A stretch of 64,000 bases of DNA. Source: Mya arenaria. Its lineage: Eukaryota; Mollusca; Bivalvia; Myida; Myidae. The stretch is from contig NC_069124.1 of assembly GCF_026914265.1 (NCBI RefSeq), forward strand, positions 13,223,723-13,287,722, in the 5' to 3' direction. The translations under genes were made by a program, and so were the position numbers. Below the pieces are notes generated by a model. It was not told the origin of the DNA and searched no databases. It saw nothing but the letters and a program-made list of their open reading frames with translations. Numbering within the stretch: position 1 is the first letter of the stretch; each line of letters starts with the position of its first letter. Below are positions 11,801-21,966 of this stretch, piece after piece.

Positions 11801-14800
11801 ATAGCCTGCACCCATGGCCCTCACACTTGACATGGAGGTTGGGCCTGACCAGTAGATGACCCCTATATTTGGGGGGTCATCGGGCCAAAGGTCAAGGTCA
11901 CAGTGATCTTGAATGGTAAAAGGTTGTCCCTGTGATAACTCGACAATGCCTGCTCCTATGGCCCTCATACTTGACATGGAGGTTTGGCCTGACCAGTAGA
12001 TGACCCCTATTGTTTTTGGGGGTCATCGGGCCAAAGGTCAAGGTCACAGTGATCTTGAATGGTATAAGGTTGTCAGTGTGATAACTCAACAATGCCTGCG
12101 CCCATGGCCCTCATACTTGACATGGCGGTTGGGCCTGACCAGTAGATGACCCCTATGTCTTTGGGGGTCATTGGGCCAAAGGTCAAGTTCACAGTGACCT
12201 TGAATGGTAAAAGGTTGTTTGAGTGATAACTCGACAATGCCTGCACCCATGGCCCTCATACTTGACATGGAGGTTGGGCCTGACCAGTAGATGACCCCTA
12301 TTTATTTTGGGAGTCATCGGGCCAAAGGTCAAGGTCACAGTGACCTTGAATGGTAAAAGGTTGTCCGAGTAATTACTCAACAATGCCTGCACCCATGGCC
12401 CTCATACTTGACATGGACGTTGGGCCTGACCAGTAGATGGCCCCTATTGGCTTTAGGGGTCATTGGGCCAAAGGTCAAGGTCACAGTGACCTTGAATGAT
12501 AAAAGGTTGTCCGAATGATAACTCAACAATGCCTGCACCCATGGCCCTCAAACTTGACTTGGAAGTTGAGCCTGACCAGTAGAAGACCCTTATTGATTTT
12601 AGGGGTCAAAGGTCAAGGTGACCTTGAAAGCAAACTCGACAATTCCTAGACCTATGGTCATCAAACTTGACATGAAGGGTTGAGCCTGACTAGTAGATGA
12701 CCCCTCTTGATTTTGGGGTTCATCGGGTCAAGGTCATAGTAACATTTAACGCAAAAAAAGTTAACAAATCTTCTCCCTGTGATATCTCAACAATGCCTGA
12801 ACCTATGATCATCAAACTTGACATGGAAGTTGGGCCTGACCAGAAGATGACCCTTATTGATTTTAGGAGTCATCGAGTCAAAGGTCAAGCTTACAGTGAC
12901 CTTGAATGCGAAAATATTTCGAGTGATAACTTGACAATGCCTGCACCCATGGCTCACAAACTTGATTTGATGCTGCGTCTGATCTGTAGATGACCCCTTA
13001 TGATTTCAAGGGTCATGTGGTCAAAGGTCAAGGTCACAGTGACCTAGAACGAAAAATATTGTCTGTGTGATTACTTGTCAATGCCTGCATCCATGGCCCT
13101 CAGACTTGACATTTATATTTTTTGTGACCAGCTGATGACTCCTATGGATTTTGAGGTCAAAGGTCATGGTCATAACACACTCCCTCTTCACACTTTGAAT
13201 GGTCATAATCTTGAAACTGCCTCAACGGCATCCAATGTCAGTGACAAACCAGCTGTCATTTCGGTCCATGCATATTTCATTCAATTGTCCATATAATCCT
13301 GACAACATGGCGCTCAGGGGGCATAATGTTTGACAAACATCTCTTGTTTAGATATATTAGCACATCAAATAATTCACGTTTAAAAGTTAACAATGATCTC
13401 CTTAAGCACATTGTTAACTTAAACTAGTTTCTGAACAATCAATCCAATCTCTTTCATTCAGCTGGCATCATGTTTCCCCCATATGAATTAACGGAAGACG
13501 GCTTCGAGAGTCAGTTTCAAGTGAATTACCTGGGACACTTTCATTTAACATCACGATTGCTTGAAACATTGGTACAGACAGGAACAGAGAACAGCTGGGC
13601 AAGAGTTGTAAATGTTTCATCATATATGCACATCATAGGGTCGCCAGATCTTGACAATCTTGAAAACAGGTTTGTTGCTTTCTGATATATAATGGAAACT
13701 ATAGGGGCCAAAAATACACTGATTAAAAGCACATGACTAAGGCTTAACAGACGCTGAACGACACATTTCGTTCGCACAACACAGACAAACCACGCATTAT
13801 AAAACGGCAGCTACATTTATGTGCAAATGTATAATGACATTGATTAGTTCAACAGCTGTTGTCTTGTTCATACACTATTGTGTAGAATGCGGATAGCAAG
13901 ACTTGAACATGTATTAAACAAAATTTTAAAACTGAGAAATACGTAGATATGCTCATTCCCAACAAACATGGCTCCTCCTTTGCAAAAATGAGGTGTGGAG
14001 TCGCACCGATTGAAATTTAGAGAGATAGATTATAAGTATCTTCCGAGAATTTCTAGCATGGTTAAAATAATGGATCTACTTTTCTCCCACCTCAGATTAT
14101 AAGTATCTTCCATGGCGAGAGTGTAAGATAGATTCATTCCGGATGAGCCTATCTTACACGAGCGGCTATGGTAGATGCTTTTTCTTCCACCTCAGTTAAA
14201 CAAAATTAAGTAAAAATGTATTTTTTTGTCGGAACTCTTTTGTGCTGAGTAAAAATAATTGCGTACGGATATGCAATAATTCGTGGTTGTCATGGATATT
14301 CGCGCAGTGATTCAGAGTACGTAAATGGTCTGATCGGTCTTTAAACAGTTCTCAGAAGAGTGAAGCATTATTTCTTGAAAGGTGCATGAAAACTGTTTTC
14401 TGGTGACATTTGAAGCGAGAAATAATTAACTCGCGTTCTAAATATTGCCACCAGACAAGATTTACATGATGCGCTACAGACGACAGTCTTCAACAAGGGA
14501 CGTAATTACAATGTGGTGACCATTAAAAGAAGTTCCATCCGGGCATTTTATCTTCGCCCGTGGGCAAGATAAGAATTTCTAGCATGGTTAAATTAATGGA
14601 TCTACTTATATGAGGTGGGAGAAAAGTAGATCCATTAATTTAACCATGCTAGAAATTCTTATCTTGCCCACGGGCGAAGATAAAATGCCCGGATGGAACT
14701 TCTTTTAATGGTCACCACAGTGTTATTACGTCCCTTGTTGAAGACTGTCGTCTTAGCGCATCATGGAAACCTTGTATTGTGGCAATATTTAGAATGCGAG

Positions 14801-16731
14801 TTAATTATTTCTCGCTTCAAATGTCACCAGAAAACAGTTTTCACGCACCTTTCAAGAAATAATGCTTCACTCTTCCTGGAACTATTTAAAGACCGATCAG
14901 ACCATTTACATACTCTGAATCATTGCGCGAATATCCATGACAACCACGAATTATCGCATATCCGTACGCAATTATTTTCACTCAGCACTAAAGAGTTTTA
15001 GCAAAAAATACATTTTTACTTAATGGGAGAAAAAGCATCTACCATAGCCGTTCGTGTAAGATAGGTTCATCCCGACCCTCGCGCAGGGTGTTTTGCGGAA
15101 ACTCGGTAAACCTCGTTTCCGCAAAACACCCTACGCTAGGGTCGGAATGAACCTATCTTACACTCTCGGCCATGGAAGATACTTATAATCTGAGGTGGGA
15201 GAAATGAAGTTCTAGCTCTTGAGAATCGTGTTTGTCCTTTCTGTAGAAATTGTGTTGAGGGTGAAATTCATGTTATGTTGGCATGCCCAATATACCAAAC
15301 AACTAAGAGATATATTTGTATACAGCAGCAAGTGAACTTAACTAAGAGTTTGTTACATTACCGGATACTGAAAAGTTCATTTTTATGTTCTCCAACAAAG
15401 ACTTGGTTTGTGTTAGTGCAAAGACCTGCTTTGCTATTTCAAATTTTAAAATATTTCTACTTTATACAATTGTTTAAAAAAAGAATGTTTGATGTTTAGA
15501 GTAACTAACATACCACTATATTGCATGTTGAGTAGGAGCCTTGTAATATTGTTATTTCGTTTCTTAAGTATTATTATCCTTTTAAGTACAATATTATTTT
15601 ATATAATGTAATATTATATTGAAACTATCATTCATTAATATGCATGGCTCATACTCAACCGGTTATGTGTTTTATGTAAATGACTTTTTTATGTTCTGCT
15701 ATGTTCAATTTTATGTTCTGCTATGTTCAAAAATGAGACGGAAATAAACGAAAGATTATGTATATACAAGACACCGATTTTCATTTTTATTATATAGTTT
15801 TAAGTAGAAAAATAGCTTTGAGTTGTCTTGGCTAAATTGATATTTTGTTCAGGAAAACCACTGGCGTAAATCTACAATGAAGTATTCTGATCAATTAGCT
15901 CGTAGTAAAACTTTTGCTTTAAAATAGACAGTACACATAGGCCTTGAATAGGGGTCATACTTAAAACAATATCAATATGCAATGACATCGTGACTCATTT
16001 TTTTCCTGCAGGGCACAAGCGTGGTACCAGTATTCCAGCCACAAGGCTTATGCTGACTCCAAGCTTCTGATATTGGCGTCCATGTATGCACTGAACCGGA
16101 AACTGCGGAAGGCGCACTCGTGCGTGTCGGTGTGTGTCCTACATCCCGGCGTTGTCAGGACGGACCTCTGGAAACACCTAACTTTCATACATAAATACCC
16201 TCTGGGACTTATTGGGAAGTTTTTGTATCTGGTATGTTAACTCGATATTTGTGCATGATAGTGGTATCAATTCATGTATTTGTCCTTGTGAGTTTGTAGG
16301 AACAAATTATAACATGGGTTGTTATTTTGCGACTAATTTTTAGCTCGACTATTCGAATAATAAGGAGAGCTATCCTTCTCACCCGAACGTCGGCGTCGGC
16401 GTCGGCACTTATGTTAAAGTGAATGCGATTTAACTTTTAAAGGTTTCTCAAACAGGAGGTCAAGTGGGACCATAGTTGCATTTCACAGTTCTCAGTCGAT
16501 TTCCTAAGGGCTTACACAGTTTTCGCATTATTTTAGACACCAGAGCAGGGAGCGGATACAACTTTATACGCCGCCTTGTCCCCAGAAGTGGAAAGTGTTA
16601 GTGGGTGTTACTATGACAATTCACAACCATGTCGGTCAGCGAGACTTACTTATGACGAGGATTTTCAGGATTTCGTGTGGGACAAAACCTCAGCTTTAGT
16701 TAAAAATCTTGCAGAAACAAATATTGAGTGA
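8897..16731 (+). CDS. Short-chain dehydrogenase/reductase, DHRSX/retinol-dehydrogenase-like (7 exons, 336 aa)
   Basis: Exons: 8897-9005, 9480-9587, 10208-10276, 10738-10839, 13462-13669, 16012-16231, 16537-16731. All junctions are GT-AG and the phases close without a stop. The product has an N-terminal hydrophobic anchor (about residues 2-30), the Rossmann NAD(P)-binding motif TGGSLGIG (49-56), NNAG (128-131), a catalytic serine in NVSS (180-183), the YxxxK pair Y212/K216, and HPGVVRTD (243-250). Length and motif spacing match classical SDRs of the DHRSX/RDH11-14 group (about 310-340 aa), which are membrane-anchored oxidoreductases acting on retinoid, polyprenol or related lipid alcohols. The substrate cannot be read from sequence. 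The start is supported by ACAAAATGG and the anchor. A polyadenylation signal (AATAAA) lies near 16790. The protein looks intact. Confidence 0.93.
9274..9376. repeat. Short hairpin element in SDR intron 1
   Basis: GCGGGACGAAAAAGCTCCCTGG at the left and CCAGGGCTTTTGCATCCCGC at the right are imperfect inverted copies that continue inward to ATAGACAT/ATGTCTAT. The arms are about 45 bp with a loop of about 12 bp. This is the size and shape of a small MITE. No target duplication is obvious. Confidence 0.6.
10437..10700. repeat. Probable interspersed repeat in SDR intron 3
   Basis: This block has a different composition from its surroundings. It contains GGGGAGGATC near the left and CTCCCGGATCC near the right, and a run of G-rich then C-rich segments. 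It looks like a dispersed repeat copy, but I see only one copy in the window, so the call rests on composition and inverted ends. Confidence 0.35.
11103..13330. repeat. Tandem array, 146-bp unit, inside an element with ATTATGCCCCC ends
   Basis: The block begins ATTATGCCCCCTTCG and ends GGGGGCATAAT, so the ends are inverted. Between them, GGTCAAGGTCAC recurs at 11300, 11455, 11601, 11746, 11890, 12036, 12181 (variant), 12327 and 12473, then in more diverged copies to about 13030. Spacing is 144-146 bp apart from the first interval (155). The first unit is preceded by a GGTC run near 11157-11175. The palindrome GGTCACAGTGACC occurs intact in six copies. It lies wholly in SDR intron 4. The small minus-strand frames here are repeat translations. 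Confidence 0.88.
14088..15205. mobile_element. Fold-back element, near-perfect palindrome with arms of about 520-580 bp
   Basis: The left arm (about 14088-14607) and the right arm (about 14624-15205) are inverted copies around a spacer of about 16 bp centred near 14615. Paired landmarks include the start of the left arm (CCCACCTCAGATTATAAG) against the end of the right arm (CTTATAATCTGAGGTGGG), and TTATCTTCGCCCG against CGGGCGAAGATAA. The right arm also holds a secondary hairpin at about 15075-15142 that is missing from the left arm. No transposase is visible. The frame at 14693-15001 is inside the arm. The element lies in SDR intron 5. Fragments of the same family occur near 40.2 and 46.7 kb. 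Confidence 0.85.
15206..15780 (+). pseudogene. LINE 3'-end remnant
   Basis: From about 15211 the plus strand reads VCPFCRNCVEGEIHVMLACPIY followed by further codons to a stop at 15499. The CPFC...E.EIH...CP.Y zinc-knuckle pattern is the characteristic C-terminus of CR1-like LINE proteins. AT-rich 3' untranslated sequence with a polyadenylation-like GAAATAAA near 15740 follows. Only the 3' end of the element is present, inserted next to the fold-back element within SDR intron 5. Confidence 0.68.
16338..16520. repeat. Interspersed repeat with GGCGTCGGCGTCGGC core
   Basis: AGCTCGACTATTCGAATAA followed by AGAGCTATCC and a GTCGGCGTCGGC run is a motif order I associate with a common dispersed repeat in bivalve genomes. 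It lies in the last SDR intron (16232-16536). Only one copy is in this window, so the label rests on recall of the motif. Confidence 0.45.
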
Positions 16732-17020
16732 ACTAATTTATTGCAGATACGTTTGAAAGTATTTTACAATCTACAAACATTTGTTATAAATAAATAAAAT
16801 GCATGTAGCGTTGCCATAAATATTACAAGTCATTACATATATGCGAAAATTTAGGCATTTGTGTAATAAAATAAAAAAAAACATCATCATTTTAATCTTG
16901 TCATTTCTGAGACTTTACACTTCCATTTTACATTCAGAATGATAAATCATGTTAAACATCGCTTCACAATAAGTTCATTTGATTTGTCAATGTATATGTT
17001 CAATTTTTATTTTCATCGAT

Positions 17021-18808
17021 TTAACTAAAAGCCTTAGTAAAAGGATTTAGGGAAAATGTTACCAGATCTTCACCCTTCTTGTTCGTTGTTACAACCATTT
17101 TTGATCCATCTTTCGAAATGCTTATAGCAATTGGCCAGTAAATGGGGTTGCTATTGATCTGATAACAGCAAACAAAATCACCGTGTGGTGAAAACTGCAT
17201 AATTGTGTGTGTTCCGTAAGAACATACATACACACAATCCATCGGACCTACACACATCCCACAGGGTTGTTTCAAGTTTGCATTCACTACTTCTACATGA
17301 GTCTTCGCTTTGTCCGTTACATCGCAGAAAAACAGCTTATCTTTCCATTTATGTGCGATGATGAGCACTTTACGAGAGGGTATATATTCAAGAGTTGCAC
17401 TGCGTTCGCCGAACGTTAAGTCCTTCCTAGGTAAATTTACTGGAAAATCCAATCTATCCGCTGAGCTAATCTCTACCATTTCTGCAGAAGAACGACTAAA
17501 TTGAAGCCCGACTATCAGAGTATTTGTGTCCATCACACGCACAGCATCATAGTTACAGAACGTCCTCAATCTCGCTTTTTCAACAATGTCGTTATTTCTT
17601 CTTACTGACAGAATTATGATTGGTGAAAAACTTAAATAAGCGTCGTAGGCTATTGCCACATCAGTTGACCAGCTTCCACTAGATATAACAGCAAGATCAT
17701 AGGGTACATAGTCAAGGCTGAAAGTAGCAAGTAGGTCTGGCGCATTTGAGCCCATGACCAGAAACTGGTTATTTCGACCATCAACCGTTACAATCCTACC
17801 ATCCGGTAAAAACTCTATACCTGACAGAACAACTGGATTCTTTGCATTCATTGTGGCTGTTAAATCTACAGTTGTTTGTCTAGTCAAACGCATTGGATAA
17901 ATCAGATCTCCCGTTGAAGAAGATGCCTTTCTTGTAATTAATGATTTTTGTGTTCTTAGCACGTGGAAATCTACAAGGGTGTGAGTTACCGTCATGGTCA
18001 TGTCAGTGATAGTCATTTTTGTTTTAAATTCCAATTTAGGCTCCTGGTTGGTAAGATATTTGCTAAATGTGATGGCAGCTTTAAAACAATCGGTGACGGT
18101 TCCTTGTTTCATAATTTTTGTATACCGTGTACAGTAATTCTTTAGCGCGTGAGATAGCCTTTGACATTCTGCATCTTGAGTGTTAATACGGTTCAATTCT
18201 GGCTTTGTTTTTTCATCTACATTGTTGCTGATATTTGAAGTCAGTTTTGGGAATATGTCGACCACAGAAGATTTGACAGTATTAGTGTACCGATTAACGA
18301 AAGAGAACTGAGAGTCAATCTTACTTATTCGTGTCTGAATGTGCTGTTTTAATCCATTCACATTTACTTCTAATTCCTTTATTTTTCTTTGTATTTGATT
18401 TGCATCAATTGATATTTCATCCACGTGTTTCGATATACTTCTGACGTTTTCACATCCGAGGTGGTTAACCACACAGGAAGCACAACACAGCTCATTGTGT
18501 TCTTGGCAAAATATTTCCAGAGTCTTTCCGTGAACGTCACAGATGTCAAACTTATTGATAACCCTCAACAATTCGGGATTGTCAGTGTCTGACCCTGCCC
18601 CAGTTCCACTTGTTCCACAACCAAGTCGCTGTATAACATGTCCAAACATATACTGATATACGTCATGGACTTTTACGCATTCACTGCACTGATACTGAGA
18701 ACATGTTTTACAGTAGAATTGTGCGCGGTGATTAAACCCAACATTTTTGCAGGATCCGCAACGTGTGTCACTTTCTTTTGCATCGGACACAGTCAGGCCT
18801 GTCGCCAT
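17021..18808 (-). CDS. B-box zinc-finger/coiled-coil protein, TRIM-like without RING (595 aa)
   Basis: This is a single uninterrupted frame. Residues 17-57 form a first B-box-like finger (C17, C20, C33, C36, C41, C44, H48, H57). Residues 90-119 form a B-box 2 (C90, H93, C101, H104, C109, C112, H116, C119). A helical coiled-coil region follows (about 125-260), then a C-terminal half (about 310-595) rich in short beta-like segments, consistent with a beta-propeller like those of TRIM/NHL proteins. There is no RING finger before the B-boxes, so ubiquitin ligase activity should not be assumed. Bivalve genomes contain many such genes, often annotated TRIM33/TRIM56/TRIM71-like; innate immune roles are suggested for the family but not shown here. 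AATAAA on the minus strand lies just past the stop (about 17006-17011). Confidence 0.92.
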   Translation of the reverse strand: MATGLTVSDAKESDTRCGSCKNVGFNHRAQFYCKTCSQYQCSECVKVHDVYQYMFGHVIQRLGCGTSGTGAGSDTDNPELLRVINKFDICDVHGKTLEIFCQEHNELCCASCVVNHLGCENVRSISKHVDEISIDANQIQRKIKELEVNVNGLKQHIQTRISKIDSQFSFVNRYTNTVKSSVVDIFPKLTSNISNNVDEKTKPELNRINTQDAECQRLSHALKNYCTRYTKIMKQGTVTDCFKAAITFSKYLTNQEPKLEFKTKMTITDMTMTVTHTLVDFHVLRTQKSLITRKASSSTGDLIYPMRLTRQTTVDLTATMNAKNPVVLSGIEFLPDGRIVTVDGRNNQFLVMGSNAPDLLATFSLDYVPYDLAVISSGSWSTDVAIAYDAYLSFSPIIILSVRRNNDIVEKARLRTFCNYDAVRVMDTNTLIVGLQFSRSSAEMVEISSADRLDFPVNLPRKDLTFGERSATLEYIPSRKVLIIAHKWKDKLFFCDVTDKAKTHVEVVNANLKQPCGMCVGPMDCVYVCSYGTHTIMQFSPHGDFVCCYQINSNPIYWPIAISISKDGSKMVVTTNKKGEDLVTFSLNPFTKAFS

Positions 18809-19203
18809 AGTTACATACTTTAACGTATAAGTAGGTCACTTTACATCGTCTTTGTGTATTTTTAATGTCAAACTAAAAGCAATATACATCTGTCTCGGTA
18901 AAATTAAAACTACCGCACGGTATAATGATAATTTAAGAAAATAAAACATCCATTTGATTCACAAAACGTGTTATCGATATGAAGATCCTCGATCTCATCT
19001 TAAAATAGATTAATGTACTGAATTTAAACTATCCACGTCTATACAGCCTTATTCGCATTGAGGTGTGTACAATAGTCGATAGCTGGTGTAAACTATCCGT
19101 GACGGGGTGTATATTTTATACAGGGCGGAAGTAAAATAAACTTCATGTTGATTATCAACTTAATTGTCGTCTTTTAATTAAAACTAAAGGATAAATCTAA
19201 ATA
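18809..19203. promoter_or_regulatory. Divergent intergenic region between two B-box genes
   Basis: Only 395 bp separate the two start codons, so both promoters must lie here or overlap 5' leader sequence. On the plus strand a TATATTTTATA stretch at about 19108-19118 is placed about 85 bp before the ATG and could be a TATA element for the downstream gene. No equally clear element is seen for the minus-strand gene. The call follows from geometry and is not a demonstrated promoter. Confidence 0.5.
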
Positions 19204-21048
19204 ATGACTGACTTTATGTCTGGACAAAGTTGTGTGGATGATCAAGTTGGAGGACGAACGGAGCGTACGTGTGGCCCGTGTTTAAAAAAGGACAAAAGAA
19301 CAACAGCGAAAGTGTTTTGCAATACTTGTTTACAGTATCAATGTTCAGAATGTGCCACTGTTCACGAGAAGTTTTCTTTCATGTCAGGTCACGATATTGA
19401 ACCAGTTGGCGACGAAAAGCAAGATGGACGTAGACAAGACGATGATGATTTAGCATCTGGTTCAACCGATGCATTGGAGTCACTTACCTTATCAAGTGAT
19501 TTCGAAAGCTCATTTACAGACGTTACTCCTATGGACATGACTGGGCTGGATGCGTGTGAAAACCATCGCAAACTGTTTGAAATATACTGTAAGGATCATG
19601 ACAAACTGTGTTGCTCCTTGTGTGCTATCGAGTTTCATAAATCATGCAAAGAAGTAAAAGCTATAGATAAATACGTTAGAGATGTCAACTTTGAACCTTC
19701 AGATCTTCTTGTTGAAATGATGGCAGCGTGTTCCACTGCGGCAGCTCTACAGAAACGTTACAAACACAGTCGAGAAAGTATTGAACGGAACAAAAAAGAA
19801 ATTCCAGAGGTAATGAAAAAGATACAGGAGTGTACAACTACACATATCAATAATATGCAGACTGAAGTAATGGCAGAGGCATTTAAAGAAAAATCTAAAT
19901 TTCTGGGCGAGCTTGAAGAAAAACAGAAAATATGTGATAAGATGTTACAAGAACTGGATGAATTGTTGCAAGCATTTAAGAAAGTGGTCGAAAGTGGCTC
20001 TGTAGAAATGATTTTCATTGCATATCATAAAATCCAAACAGTTCTGAAGCAATTTGAAAAAGAAACTAAAAAGATAGACTCTGAACTGTTTGATGTTGAT
20101 GTATGCCTTCAATTTGACGATCAACTTTCAACCCTGCTGAATACGACTGATGATTTTGTGACTGTACATATTGATAAGTCTATTTCCGAAGGTGGGCCCC
20201 TCCCCGTTATAAGGCCACTCAAGCAAACTCACATTTTGACGTCCGATGCCAAACAAGACGCCGGTCTCAAAGGGAGTGCCTCCTATGTTGCTATGGATTT
20301 TCTTCGGGATGGAAAACTCATCGCTGCTGAATCTATAAATAATGTTTGCGTCATATTTGATGACAAACTGGTCAAACTTGAAACTTGCAAACTTGAGTGC
20401 ACACCTCAGGGACTTGCCGTGCTTTCAAACAATACCTTTGCAATATCTGGATCACTGTCGGGCTTATTCTCGCGTTCGAGATATCTTCAAATATATGAGA
20501 TTGACACAAACAGCAAAATTACTATGACAAAATCTCATACGATTAATGACGACTTCGGTCAAATCTGGTGTATGAACATTGAAACGATTCTGGCTGTGAC
20601 TGTCGGAGACAAGCGTGTTGTCAGGAAGTTTGATTTACAAAATGGTTCCACGACTGACTTGAAGTTTCCTTTAAATGATAAGAAATATGAAAAGGAAAAT
20701 TGCGCCATCGCATACCTGAACACCCGAGATACAATTGTTTTGTCAGACAAGGCTGAAGACGCTGTGCTTTATTTCAACATGCAGGGAAAAGCTACGGAAA
20801 CTAAAACTGTGAAAGACGGTGCAATCAAGGGACCAACTGGGTTATGTGTCGGTCCTCTTGAATGCATTTTCGTCTGCAGTGCACACAACATCATTGTGCA
20901 AATATCACCAACCGCCAGAGTTATTTGCTACTATCCGCTTCACGTGCAGCTACCGACTGCCATCAGTGCTACAAAGGATTGCAAGAAAATGGTCGTGTTT
21001 GGTGGAACGAATGAGGAGAAAAAAATCCAGTTGTTCAGCTTGGAATGA
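19204..21048 (+). CDS. B-box zinc-finger/coiled-coil protein, TRIM-like without RING (614 aa)
   Basis: This is an intronless paralogue of the neighbouring minus-strand gene. The first B-box-like finger uses C23, C26, C39, C42, C47, C50, H54 and H63. B-box 2 uses C118, H121, C129, H132, C137, C140, H145 and C148. The linker between them (about 66-116) is longer and more acidic than in the neighbour. A long lysine/glutamate-rich coiled coil runs from about 165 to 300. The C-terminal half again looks like a beta-propeller, and both proteins share GLCVGPLECIFVCS-like phrasing near the C-terminus. No RING, signal peptide or membrane segment is visible. The two genes probably arose by local inverted duplication, but the sequences are well diverged, so the event is not recent. 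Confidence 0.92.
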   Translation: MTDFMSGQSCVDDQVGGRTERTCGPCLKKDKRTTAKVFCNTCLQYQCSECATVHEKFSFMSGHDIEPVGDEKQDGRRQDDDDLASGSTDALESLTLSSDFESSFTDVTPMDMTGLDACENHRKLFEIYCKDHDKLCCSLCAIEFHKSCKEVKAIDKYVRDVNFEPSDLLVEMMAACSTAAALQKRYKHSRESIERNKKEIPEVMKKIQECTTTHINNMQTEVMAEAFKEKSKFLGELEEKQKICDKMLQELDELLQAFKKVVESGSVEMIFIAYHKIQTVLKQFEKETKKIDSELFDVDVCLQFDDQLSTLLNTTDDFVTVHIDKSISEGGPLPVIRPLKQTHILTSDAKQDAGLKGSASYVAMDFLRDGKLIAAESINNVCVIFDDKLVKLETCKLECTPQGLAVLSNNTFAISGSLSGLFSRSRYLQIYEIDTNSKITMTKSHTINDDFGQIWCMNIETILAVTVGDKRVVRKFDLQNGSTTDLKFPLNDKKYEKENCAIAYLNTRDTIVLSDKAEDAVLYFNMQGKATETKTVKDGAIKGPTGLCVGPLECIFVCSAHNIIVQISPTARVICYYPLHVQLPTAISATKDCKKMVVFGGTNEEKKIQLFSLE

Positions 21049-21307
21049 AAACAACCAGCTCCGTTCTCAATAACAACTTTACAAGAATTAATTGTGTCGC
21101 ATAATGCATATTAAATACGTGCGTGAAATGACGGCATTGCAAACAACCAGCGAAAGAGCCTTATAGTATCCAACTCTGTATTATTATTATATTGGAACTG
21201 TATCAATAAGGATATGGTATCCCTGAATAATCTGAAGAACTCGTACTTATAAAAAAACCCATTGTATTAACAAGTGATGCGACATGCGACTTCGTTTATG
21301 ACATTAA

Positions 21308-21600
21308 AGCTGCACTCTCACAGATTGACCGTTTAAACAACATTTTTAAGTTTTTTTTTTAGAATGAACCAATCTTTGCGTAAATATCTGAAATCCTGTG
21401 ATATAAGACTGGTGACTAAATATCAGATCGCAGTTTTTAATATTTAAGTGGTTTAACGCTTTAAATAAGAACAATGAGTTTTTCAGCATAAAATTTTCGA
21501 ACTTAAATATGAAAAACTTCGATTTGTATCTAAATCATATGCATTTTTATCATTGGAGGTCAAATGAGTTGAAAACTTGATAATGAATTCAGACTTAATG
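21308..21600 (+). mobile_element. TTAA-associated MITE fragment
   Basis: After TTAA (21304-21307) the sequence AGCTGCACTCTCACAGATTG matches the left end of the complete element at 39115-39469, and internal phrases (GCGTAAATATCTGAAA, ATATAAGACTG, ATCAGATCGCAG) also match. No right terminal inverted repeat is present. Instead the sequence runs into ATCATTGGAGGTCAAATGAG, which resembles arm sequence of the 2.9-8.5 kb element (near 4670-4685). The copy is therefore broken or a composite of two related elements. Confidence 0.65.
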
Positions 21601-21966
21601 TATTTGTATTTTTATTTGTATATATTAACCTCTTTTTGCCCCATTTAACATAATCATTAATTTCATGTAGTGAAATACTATACTAAAGTACTAAAGAGTT
21701 CGAATATTTAACAACGAAACTATAATTAAGCATTCTAATAATTCTGCAAACCGACCCACTTCTACTAGCAGTGTCGACTTCTCTATTCGCTGTTAAATGA
21801 TTTATTTACAAGATTCGCTGTTTTCCAAAAGTAAATGTGTTAACGTTGAACTGAAAGACACAATCTTCTGGTAGGAGATACATGTACTCTTATCACACAG
21901 TGTTGCATTATGTCGTGTCTAGCTGTAATCGGACTGTCATCACATGGTGGTAGCTGCGTTGATTGT

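Noticed and set aside
11071..12993. A ladder of 60-100 aa frames with similar sequences (minus strand, plus one on the plus strand)
   Set aside because: They repeat with the 146-bp unit and reflect the tandem array, not a gene family.
14693..15001. 102-aa frame on the plus strand
   Set aside because: It lies entirely in one arm of the palindrome and has no recognisable domain.
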